A stretch of DNA of 64,000 bases from Trileptium ribeirensis (lineage: Eukaryota; Nematoda; Enoplea; Enoplida; Thoracostomopsidae). Positions 32,601 to 44,600 of this stretch are shown one piece after another (within the stretch, counting starts at the first letter, position 1; each line of letters begins with the position of its first letter). Made by a program: the position numbers and the translations under genes. The notes under the pieces are model-generated. The model ran no database searches, was not told the DNA's origin, and worked only from the letters and a program-made list of their open reading frames with translations. The stretch is taken from positions 25,263-89,262 of the forward strand of contig JASANE010028274.1 of NCBI GenBank assembly GCA_030248225.1. The letters are read 5' to 3'.

Positions 32601-35600
32601 TCGTGAACTTGCTTTTGCTTTTGCTGAGATTTCCCTAGCGTCTGCTCAGCCAGTTCCCAAGCCGCCGACAGTTTGTGGGCTACTTCGAATGCATAATCAT
32701 CCGGTGACAAATTTGGTACCTCTGCTCTAAGAGTAGTGTCTAAGGGCAATACTGGATCTCGTCCAAAGTTTAAATAAAACGGTGTCTCACCAGTCGACTC
32801 ATGGGGGCTACTGCAGTAAGCGAAAGATACGAAGGGCAACAGCGTATCCCATTCAGTTTGGCCAGAATTTATGTACATACTGATCGTGGCCTCCATGGTT
32901 CTATTAAACCGCTCGACCAGCCCATTTCCAGCCGGGTGGTAAGCCGTCGTTTGTAGTTTACGAATTCCCAACAGCCTGCAGACATTCTGAAGCAACTCAG
33001 AAGTATAATTGGCACCTTGATCACTCATCAGGTTGTAGGGAACTCCAAACTGACAGACTATGCGCTCCACGAAAATTCGTGCCACACGGATAGCTTTCAT
33101 ATCAGGCATTGGGTAACATGTAACCCACTTTGTAAATGAATCCATGAAAACAATTATATATTGATTTCCACGCGGTGTTCTAGGCAATGGACCTACTATA
33201 TCAGTGGAAACTTGATACCAGGGGCCCACGCAGGGTATCGGATGTAGCCCAGGTGTTATTTTTACTGTGGGGTTCTTCCTAGCCAAACAGGATGAACAAG
33301 AAGCACACCATTGCACCACGTCATTTCTCACACTTGGCCAATAATAACGATGTAAAATTTTTCCTAGGGTTTTTCGCACCCCGAAATGGCCACCTAAAAG
33401 ATGATCATGACAGGCCGTGAAAACTTGCCTACGGAGACACTGTGGTACTACAAGTTGCTGTCGATTTCCTGCATTGCGCCAAAGCTGCCCACTACGTAGA
33501 TAATAAGTATTACCCTGCATATCCTCATTTTCTGAGTTTTGTAGGTCCACATCTTGTATTTCATGCATAATTTTAGCCAGCTCTGGATCACCCTCCTGTC
33601 TTTCATGGATATTTAACGATACGCTACCGTCATTGCCCTCGAGAACAAGACGGGTCAACAACACATTCTTCGACGTTTCAGATGCATCGCGCAGCATATC
33701 AGTGCATATTTTACACTGCTGTGGACCAATTTTCAAGCCTTCCAAATCAGCGTCACCTGGTGGTCGCCGAGACAATGCATCAGCGTTTCCATTTTGTTTA
33801 CCGGGCTTGTGTAAAATAACCATGTCATACTCTTGCAGCGTTAGACTCCACCGACAAAGTCGCCCATGCGGGTCTTTTACGGTTAGGAGCCACCTTAGTG
33901 GTTGATGGTCCGTAATCACAAAGAACTTCCGACCATACAAATACGGTCGGAATAACCGTATGGCCCATACCACTGCAAGCGTCTCCTTTTCTATCGTTGC
34001 GTAGCGTTTCTCAGACTTGTTTAAAACACGACTAGCGTAATAAACAGGTTTATCTCTACCGTTGCCATCACATTGGCTCAATACCGCGCCTATAGCCCCA
34101 TCACTAGCATCTGTTTGCACCAGGAACGGTACTGAAAAATCGGGGTAGGCTAAAACTGGTGCTGTACTAAGCGCCAATTTCAAATTTTCAAAGGCACTTT
34201 GACAATCTGCGCCCCATTGAAATTTACGTTTTCCGCCACACAAAGCATGCAGTGGTGCTGCTATTCTTGCGTAGTTCTTAACAAACGACCGATAGTAGCC
34301 GGCTAGTCCAAGAAAAGACTGTACCTCCCTGTCGGACGTTGGCACCGGCCAGGTAAGAACTTTTTCCACTTTTGAGCACTGCGGAAAAAATCCATCCGAC
34401 GAGATGACATGACCCAAAAATGGCACAGAACTGCGGCCGAACTGACATTTTTTCAGTTTCAACTTCAACCCAGCTGCTCGGAGTCGGTCCAGAACCAGAC
34501 GCAAACGCAGTAACAACTGTTCCGCGTCCGCACCCGTTATTAATATGTCGTCCAAATAGACAAGACATATTTTCCAGTCAAGTCCAGATAAAACAGATTC
34601 CATCAAGCGCTGAAATGTAGCGGGCGCATTACAAAGTCCGAAGGGCATTTTCTGGTACTGGTATAGTCCTTCGTGCGAGATGAAGGCCGTCTTATGCCTG
34701 CTGTCTTTATCAACAGGGATTTGATGATAACCGCTTTGCATGTCAAGTGTACAAAAAAAACTTAGCCTTTCCCAACGACCCAATGATATCGTCTATGCGC
34801 TTCATTGGATAACTATCCTTGCGCGTCACTGCATTTAACTTACGATAGTCAACACAGAAACGCCAAGTACCATCACTTTTTTTAACCAAAACGATTGGCG
34901 ATGCCCATTCACTGGCAGATGGTTCGATTATACCACATTTCAGCATATCGTCGATTTTCTGCTTTACAACCGGACGTAATGTAACCGCTGTACGGTATGG
35001 TGCTTGCCGCACTGGCACCGCACCTTGTGTGTCAATTTTGTGTCGAACGCGACTAGCGCAGCCAAGGTCATGATCTCCCGCCGCGAAAACATCTTCGTAT
35101 TCAGTCAAGAGCGCTTTCAAACTTTGTTGTCCTGTCTCGTCGAGACTACATTGAGACAAGTCCAGATCGTTAAACTTTATATGCTCAACCAGTGTTCCAG
35201 GAATAATTTCACATGCTTCCCTTGTTACAGTACCCGACGCGTGTTGCTCACTAGTATGTCGAATTTGGTTCTCCGTTAGAACGGTCTCTCGCCCTAACGT
35301 CATATTTTGATACAATGTAACTGGAGCACACGTAGGGTTTAACAACCGTACCGGAAGCGTGCGATTCTCGGTTCGGGAAACTACAGTAGGTGCTACCACA
35401 ATACCCAGATCTCGGTTCTTAATGGTATCTGACTCTATGAGCCGAGGACATTCACTAGCTACGCAACTGACAGCTGGTACCACGCACTCTGTGCGTGGTG
35501 GAACCACGACCGTTTCCAGCAAGAATATTGGCTCGCTAGCAACAAATTTATTTGTTTCACAGTTCATGGCTACACGATGGTGATCAATTTCTAAAAATTA

Positions 35601-38600
35601 TCGCTTGTAATGGAGACTAAACATCCCGAGCTTACAGAGGAAACCACGTCCCAGTATAATATCATACGGCAATGTGTCTACTATTGATAATGGCCCTTTC
35701 ATTGCCAATTTCCCTAATTGAATGTTAACACCAACGCATCCCTGTATTTTCATCACATGACCCGAAGCAGATTTCACCATTCGGTTATGATCTAAGGCAT
35801 CCACAGCAACAGGGATATGTGCTGCTTTTATCCTCGCTACAGCTTCCTTTGTCACCAGAGATATTTGAGCTCCCGTATCCACGAGAGCCCTGAAGTCTTG
35901 CCCATGTATTAAAATTGTAACTGTGCCATCAGAGTTCGACTCACGGGTGATCTGACACAGGCGATACGGTGAATATACGGACCTTTGGGTATCGCCAGGT
36001 AATCGGTCATGTGTTTGTTGTTCTGATACAACAGATATTCCTGTCCTATCGCCCTCAACGGCTGTTAGCTCGATGGCTTGCCCCGCACGATTCACGGTTG
36101 CCCTCGCCGTGACCACGCCATAAATTTTATTCACAGCGCCCGTCACAACCGCATAATTTTTTATTGCCTTTACTGCAACACTTCCCGTTACATACAGACA
36201 GCAACCAAATATCCATATCTGAATAGGATCAATCGTGAATCCTCTCAGGAATCCAAATATACCGGCCCTTACAATACTGCTTGCTGTGCGTTTTGCCGTT
36301 TCATGTACTGGCTCGGAACCGACCTGCATGCCAAGATATTGAAGAACTCTACGCTGATTGTTATAATCTCGTAAAATATCGTTAAGCGAAATATGAGATC
36401 GGAATTCATGTACACGATACATTACCACTGGATGAAAAATAACATCCGGCAATGTTTTCAACCGTTCCTTCGGTAAACGCAGCGAAGGCAAGACAAAGGA
36501 ATGACCTTTCGGCTGCAACACTCCTGTTAACTGATACTGGTAAGTATGGTTACGCAGTTGTACTATTAACTGTTCGCCGTGCTCACAGTCGGCGAATGCC
36601 ACCGGATCACGATGAATTACGTTGGTATTAGGATCCAAAAACCCTAACTGCGTTTCATTGCCGAACGAAAATTGCACCGGCATCCTCCTCACACATGTTG
36701 TATTTGCTGGTACCACGGTAAACTGATCATCTTCAAGCTCGGTGCATGGCCAAGCTTCTATCACCGGACCTCCGGACCGAGCTACCAGTTTATCCGACTT
36801 CAACAAAATCCGCATAGCCAGGGTAGGGGACGCTAAGATTTGACTGCGCAAAATTTGCTGCAGATTCTGCATAGCTACACAAGTCGCAGCCACCGCATGA
36901 TTAAAGGAGAAGGTTATCGCGCGGTTGGTATGTATTTCTAGGGCCTGTAGCCCTGCCGCTAACTGTGATGACGATACAACTGCCATATCAGCAGCCACTG
37001 CGGGCCGGACAGCTCTTCTAGTCTTGCGAACTTGCACAAGGTGTTGAAAAATGGAGCTTGTAGAGGTATTTCTCGCTTCCCTACTTAGAATTCGAAAGGG
37101 TATGCCTTGATCACTAAGTACCACGGTTTCGCCTTCACAATCCCTCATAGTTTTTCCGTCCGAAAAAGTGAGAGCTATAGTACCGTCGTTAGATAACCAT
37201 TGATTCCCGCGAAGATGACCAGGCATCACGTTCCATGGAAGAATTTCACATGTTTCTGTTTTATTGGGCTTCCATCGCAAAAATTTACCGTCTTTCAAGC
37301 TACAACTGCCAAGTTTATAACGACAATGGGATACGTCAGATGCAGTTGATTCCATCTCAGTCTCGCCATGCCTTTTGTACACTCGGACCTTGCTCAAGAA
37401 ACAGTTGGTGACGGAAAATTTTTTCCAGCGGCAGCAATGGATGCCGCCGCCTGGATATTCCCACTTTAAATCGGCGCCCGTAGTCCAAACGTCTCCATCC
37501 GGTTTAAGATGGCCCGCTTCGCACACTTTGAATTTATACATACGATCACACTCGTCTGGCCCGACAAATTCGGTTTTGACCTGCGATCTTTTTAGATTCT
37601 CGTCAGCAAAAAAATAAGTAAAGGTTTCAACAATCGACGTCTGTTTTTGGCACAGCCAGGCTTCGCTTACGAACTGCACAATGTTTCGTCGGTACAGCTG
37701 AACCTCGCTGAAAACAGGAATCTGACTGTTTTTGCTCTCTATTTTCTTACAACTTGTTAGTGGTGGGAAGCGCCACATCTGGGCTGCCTGCGCTGAGCTG
37801 CAAAGCAACGGGTTTGGGAACCACGTACCCGCGCGTACTGGCACCACTGTTGCCAGTAAGAGAGCCAGACAGCACAGTAGCAGTGGCACCAAGAAACTGT
37901 TAGCCTTCCTAGAGTTAGGTATTGTCGATCCTACTTCCAGTACGGTTCCCATCAACATCGAGACCTGTGAATATGATACAGAATCCAATCGGTGTTGACT
38001 GTTATTGTTGTCTTCATGTATACCATCGACATCTTGATCGATTCTAGTCCATTTGTCATCGACGGTTTCAGATGATACCGTACCCACAATTTGAGAGATT
38101 TTAAATGTTTCCCCAGTTTTTTTGTAAGGCCGTTAGACAGTCACAGTTATTAATGTTATTCATTTGTGGGATTGTGCCACCGCCAAAATTCCGTGGTGGG
38201 AAAACGGTGCGCCTGTTAACGCGGTTTTTCTCGCTGTCAGCAGCAATATTTCCACGTGCTCTGCAATCAGCGGTATTATGCGCACGTGAGCGATGATACT
38301 CGCAATATTTCGCTGACTGACTCTGTTGATAGCAGCTCAGTGCTATATGACCAGCTTTACCGCACAACTGGCAAATCGGCTTATTAGCAGATGTGAACCG
38401 TTGCGGTTCATACATCGGTAACTGGGCAGATTGAGAAGCCCTTCGGTTGGCACACCAAGAAGTTTCTGACGCCTGTTCCAGACGATCAATTCTTTCGAGG
38501 AGCTTTGTCGCCCACGACGGCATATTATTTCTGCCTACATTAGAACTTCGACCACCTTGATGTTCCAGTTCGTCTATTCGTTTGGTGAGATCCAGCGCCC

Positions 38601-41600
38601 ATATAGGCGCTGCACGGTCACCGTCATTTCCGGTAGCACGTGGCATTCCAGCTGCTTGTCCCGGCGTAGATTTTTCAATGCGTTCTAGACGCATTGCTAC
38701 TTGTTCCAGGCTTTGAGCTATTTGTGGTTGAGCACTAACCTTGTTTTCAACGCGCTCGGCTGCAATCAGAGCTTCGGTCATCGAGACTGGGCCCATGACT
38801 TTAACTTCTTCCCTGATTTCTGGTCGTAACCCCGCGATAAACTGATTTCGCAGGTTGGTCTCCTTTTCCGACTCTACCGTCATATAACTAAGTGCAGACC
38901 GTGCCAAACTAGTAAGCTCTTGTGCGAATTCGCTCACAGTTTCCAGGGGTTTTTGTACTCGAGCATGATAACACTCGCTAAGAAATCGTTTTCAGTCATC
39001 TGTTAACAGCGCCGAGACAATACGATCATAGTCAGACTTAACCGCGTCTTCCTGTGTGTTAAATACAAATTGCGCCTGGCCCTCAAGATGAGCTCCCAGC
39101 AAGAAAGCTTTATTCGATTCCGGCCAGGCGTTGGCGCGGAATTTCACTTCAAATTCGTTCCTTAACCAGCTCAAAAAGTCTTCCCCCCGGTCGCCACGAA
39201 AGGGCTTGACCGGTAGATTTGGCCCTCGCAATGAGCTAGTAGTATCACCTGGCATCTTACTGATTTGTTCTGTGATCGAGGACACGTCCAGTTGTTTTAA
39301 AAGCAGTTGCTGCTCTGAAAGCGTACCGGTTACTGTTTCTAATTTTTTTGACAGCTCGTTTTTCAGAGCCGTAATAGCAACGTCGATATTATCGACCGTG
39401 CGCTGCGCGGAGCGCTCAGACCGTGCCGCTGCCGTGTCACTAGATTCACGCCGAAATTCCAGGCCCTCGTTAAAATTGAGGCCCGGCTTTTGAGAAATTT
39501 TGCTTACTTAGCTTTCGCGCAGCAGGAGATTTATATATATCCCCAGTACGACCTCGACTTTAACGTACTTTTACGTTATTACGATACCGAGCCTCAATCT
39601 GGGCTCGTGGGTCCGCTAAAATAATGCTGGTGCACAGTCTGACAAAGAGCTATAAAAACAAAGGCTGTTGCAGGCTCTTTCAGAGCGAGCTTAAAAATAA
39701 AAAGAACATTTACGATCTGGTATTTTCAGAGAACTGCAAGCTTCGAAAAATATTTTATATTTTTCTAAAAAGAAACTTCTTCTTCAGACAAGCATAAGCA
39801 ACCTTCTTTAACCTTTCCAGCCGAACAACGTTCGCCCGATATCTCAAAAATTCCAGAACAACAAAATCAAATAAATTTCAGAACACGCCGCCTTCGTCAA
39901 AACAATGTAAAAAACGCCGTTTGCAACTCGGAAGGTCGCTACAATTAGTCTAACTATTTTGCATAAAATTACATGCTGATGGTTATATTCGATATTTTTT
40001 ACTTTTAATTTCCAGAATGTTTGAACTCATATTTCCTCAGATATATTCCTCCAGGTTTTTTTAAATAGTTCAGGACATCCTGTAAACTTATACCTGGGAG
40101 ATAAGTGTAATGGTAGTTGCTCTACATAGCTTTAAGACAGTCTTAGCGTTGGCATTTCTATGCTAATTGGTCTGTTTGCCGACGACATCGTGGGTTGAAA
40201 TTTGTATTGTCGTAGATAACGAAGCTAATGTAATTTGCTGGTTTGTTTAAGGCGGCGTTCACACTGCCTATGATCAGATCCAATTTATGTGTACGTTGCA
40301 TCCGATGCGTTAACACGTGGCTAAAGTCTATGCGTACTTTATATGTATGAACATGAACGTATATGTATTTTTCACACTACATCATCCGAGTGTGTCCGAA
40401 AAAGTTGTGCATGTTGTGTCAGATCGGATAGGATGCATTGTGAACACTATATAAAAATTTAAATCGGATCAGATATGTGAATATGTCCTTTGCTACGAGG
40501 TATAGAGTAGGAGGCGAATTATTCGGCCAGTGCCACATGCTTAGCCAAGCCGTATGTTGTATAGGCGCATTCTCTGGCGAATTTTTCTGCTCGGAAGCAA
40601 TAGGCGCTTAACTAAAAATTGAAGTGCCTTTTATTGATTTATACGTACAAGTTAATGTTCGCTGCTATCGTTTTGCTAGCACAGACTCAATTAGTTTGTG
40701 TACACGCACACGCTGACGAGCAAAAATGCAATGGCAGTATGTCTAGCTGACTCGCTCACTGTATGTTGGATTCGACAAGTATTATTTTGTTTAGGAAGCG
40801 AAGCTGCTTTCCTCGATCAAATCTAAGCTTGATGCAACTGGTGTACCTCTGATTGCTCTCGTTCATGAAGTTCTTGGTAACGAAGTATCAAATTTTGAAA
40901 AATTTTTCGCTGGAGACGTCTTTTGGGATTACGAGGTAGTGTTTGGCAACGTTTTACACATCATCGTTAAACGTATATATTGCCGTGTAAATATATGGCA
41001 ATGACCGGATGGCGTATACAATATTTGCTTATAATCATAAACCGATGATTGGTTTGACATTTTGTATTATAAAAATTTCACAATCACCAAACTCGGCTAT
41101 GGATATAAGAAAGTGCCTATACATGGAGTAGGCAGCGAGCTTCATTTCATATTTTAAAATAACAATCTATTACTGCTTAAATTAGATTCTTATAAATGTA
41201 GATACTTGTATTCTGGCTTTCCCAAACGCCGAGTTGTGTATCATACTAAGGGCACCTGAGGGCGAGGAATTGTTTTCCTATCAAGTCAAACTGGAGGGAC
41301 TGAAAAACATGTAGATGCTATAAATAAATGATTCGCAGTTAATACTTAATAATAATATATATACATAATATAGCGAAGTCTTATCGACTGACCACAGTTT
41401 TGATGTTTAGCTTCGCATGGCGAAAATCCAGGGTTTTTTAATTTAAGAAAAAATTGGCATATTTTGCCCCGCAGAAAGAAACCGTATTATTTTTGACGCG
41501 CAGAAAACCACCTGGAGTCCTCGGATGCGGAACTGGGGGAAACCGTAAACACCCGGGGGAGGCCGAAATACTTAGGGCTCCGTCTGCCCATTCGTGGGAA

Positions 41601-44600
41601 AGCCACGTACCATTGTCCAAAGTGTCCGAGAACGTGATTGTAGAACTTGGTTCGATGATAAATTTATACTAGATCTAGTTGCAAAGGGAAAATGATGATG
41701 TAAGTTTAACAGAGAGGACGCAACCAAAATTAACCTGTATGGTCAACAGCAATACAGTGGTTTCATGAGAAATTCAGCGTCGTCGACATAACTGGTATAT
41801 TCTGAAATGAATTTGTATGTTATTGTTCTGGTGTAGCCTCTAAAAGGTTTTATTTTTCTGATAAGGTACTGTATAGGCTCGTGTGCAGTAGCGCCTGCAT
41901 GATAAAAATTAATGTTCTACATAATATATTCCACAAATAATGTCGATTCATCCCTAACAGATATCACTAACTATTGCAGCAGATGTTTAACAGTTAACGT
42001 TTATAAATGGAACACCAGAAGTATTAAAAATTGAAACTTAATTAGTAGTATACCTTCTGCCAAAGGAGTTGATGAACGATACATTGTATCGCTACTAAGT
42101 GAATTTGTACGAAAACCATCAAACGGGTCAGATTCCAGTATGGAAAATATCTTGACTGGTACCCGGCCTGTCCGCAGCTCCTTGAAAAGTGGAGGTATCG
42201 TTGGGGGTACCATGTTCATTCTCGGGGAAAATTTCAAAGTGTGTGGGGAACAATAAATTTTGCTTTGAAATACTAAATATTTTTATATTTTCAAGCTTTA
42301 ATTCGACGTTTTAGCATTAAAAATATCGGTAATTAATGTGTAAAAAAATTTTGCATACAACAACATAAATTTTCGGACAAAAATATTTTGATCTTAGTAT
42401 AAATTATATGAAACAACAGAATTCACTATCTTCTCTAGATTACCAAGTGTTTTGCCTAAATATCTTATTACAAGTAGAGAACTTAAATTTATATAAATAG
42501 AGATAAATTTATGTAAATAGAGAACTTAAGCGCTTTTCCAGAAGCTATCATTTAGTATAGACGTATATGAAGTTGTAAAACGTACAAAAATGTTTCTGCA
42601 TGATGCCTTTGGACTATCAGTTTTAACCCAATTGCGAGTATAAATATGCCGTGTGTAACCTTGTGCAATAGTTAACCTAATTATTGCAAAAATATCAAAT
42701 GTAAAATGTGCAGTAGCCGTGAAGTTTGTTTTTTTCATGAGAAGTTAAAATTGAACAGTATCAAATTTCTGAAAATTAAAAGTGTTATGCAGAAAGAGAC
42801 GCCGGCCGAACATAGTGATGGACCACAAATACATTTGTATATAGAGCCTATTATAAGCAAAACAGTATCGAATATATGCCTAATCATTTAGATCAAGTAT
42901 AATAATCAAACCTGTAATAGTGGGCTCAGTATCTATTTGAGAATCGAGAAATGATCATAATTAACAGCTGGTTATGCATGTTCAAGATAGTAAATAGTGG
43001 TAGTATTGAAAACTCACTTCTCACCGCAATTTTACTCCCACCGAGAAGCAATACAAGGTAATTCAAATTTCAAAAACCGCGCCTCATATTCGGCACCTGT
43101 TCCGTTTAAGATAGCCTTATTTTCCTTTGAGAATATTGTACTCTAAGCGATATCGATATCATGCTCAAACGTAATTGTTTTTTCATGCTGAAGTTGGCGA
43201 TTTCTAGGAACAAAGTTTACTCCATTATATTGCTGTTAAATGTGCACTTCAGATATTGTGGTAGTACACCACCTTTATTTTTGTAGTTCTTGAGGGACGC
43301 AGAGTTTGTTTTAGAGTTGTTGTATCATTACCAAATAGAACTAATCAAACTCGATTCGTTTTAGCGTATAGATTTTCGGGATTAGCTTTACCGACTTTGA
43401 TCTGGGTTTCAAAGTATATTGTGCTTCATGATGCGGCGTAATATCATAGTTTATGTTCGTCTGCAAAGCTCCGGTAATAGGTTTCGTTCATGATATCCAG
43501 ATGATATGAATTAATTTGGAAGTAAAATTTTTCTGTCCAGGATAACAAGCATAGCTACAAAAGGTTTTATACACTTGCCTCATAGTTTCATAATGTATGT
43601 GTTGTTTACCAATATACATCAATGCTATAAATTTTTGTTCTGGTAGATTGTGTTTCGTTTGGATCGCATTAAGGAAAATATTTTCATACTTTAAGCAGTA
43701 TAAATTTAAGCATAAACTCGCACAATTTATTATCTGAACGTGAAAAAGCAATAAAAATAAGTTGGACCCACCGACCCTGGCTTGGGGAATACATAGGCTA
43801 TGAATACATCCTCTGTTCAGTCGACTGAGACCTCGTTAAAACATGACTCCTTCACTTATCATATTCCGACCCTGATTTTTGGCCGACAATGAAAAATGAT
43901 GACAATTAAACTTGATAATATCAATTTATTTCAGCATTAAATGAATAAAAATGTAATGTTGGGGACACCGTGACTGCCTGCAGAATTTAATTTTGAGCTG
44001 TTTCCGCCTATGTAGTACTCAAGTGGAGATTACTGGTGTTGGGATCTCAATTTTTTCAGAAATTGTTACGTTGAAAGGTCAATTTTTTGAGATATTGTGG
44101 TTAAGTTATAAATAAATACAAGTTGAAGTCGAACTAAAGATGTTAGCAGTTTAAAACCGAAATTTTTAAATAGTATGGGAAACTGCAACGTTCACAGCTA
44201 TCGAAGACAAAAGCATCATGGTCCTCGATGTGTTATAATGATCTTGTGGTCAAAATCCTGGTATATGGAGCTGGCACATTGAGCGGGGTCAGCCGCAGCG
44301 CGCCCCACCGTGTCGGAACGGAACGCTTGGATTTTCGACATGTATGTTATATTATATTATACTTATATATACTTGCTTATGTCATAATACATCTATGTGT
44401 AATATGTTATAATTTTAGCGGCGATTTTACGGTCCTAAAGAACGCTGGATGAGTTTGATTATGGGCTTGTTTCGATACAAAGTTTGGATGAATATTATTC
44501 GCAACAAACAAACTGGCATCGATTTTAAAGGCAATCTAGACGGCGAAGGGCGACTTCTCGGAGGTGAGATAGGGGACATTATCAAAGTATGATCTGGATT

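Larger units (their letters stand above)
30858..39943 (-). mobile_element. Gypsy-like LTR retroelement with envelope-like domain, antisense in intron 2
   Basis: A 9.1-kb element on the minus strand. The order is LTR (39943-39690), leader, gag, envelope-like/protease, RT-RNase H-integrase-extension, purine tract, LTR (31110-30858). The two LTR copies differ by about one base in 253, so insertion is recent in evolutionary terms. An envelope-like domain would let the element act like an errantivirus or retrovirus, but here it sits upstream of the protease instead of downstream of integrase. No matching target duplication is visible (ACTAAT outside one end, GTGTTT outside the other), so the 3' LTR may be cut short. 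The copy has three coding lesions and probably depends on other copies, if any, to move. Confidence 0.9.

Noticed and set aside
35598..38132. Envelope domain as a nested insertion of another virus-like gene
   Set aside because: One open frame runs through the envelope domain into the protease without stop or repeat boundaries.
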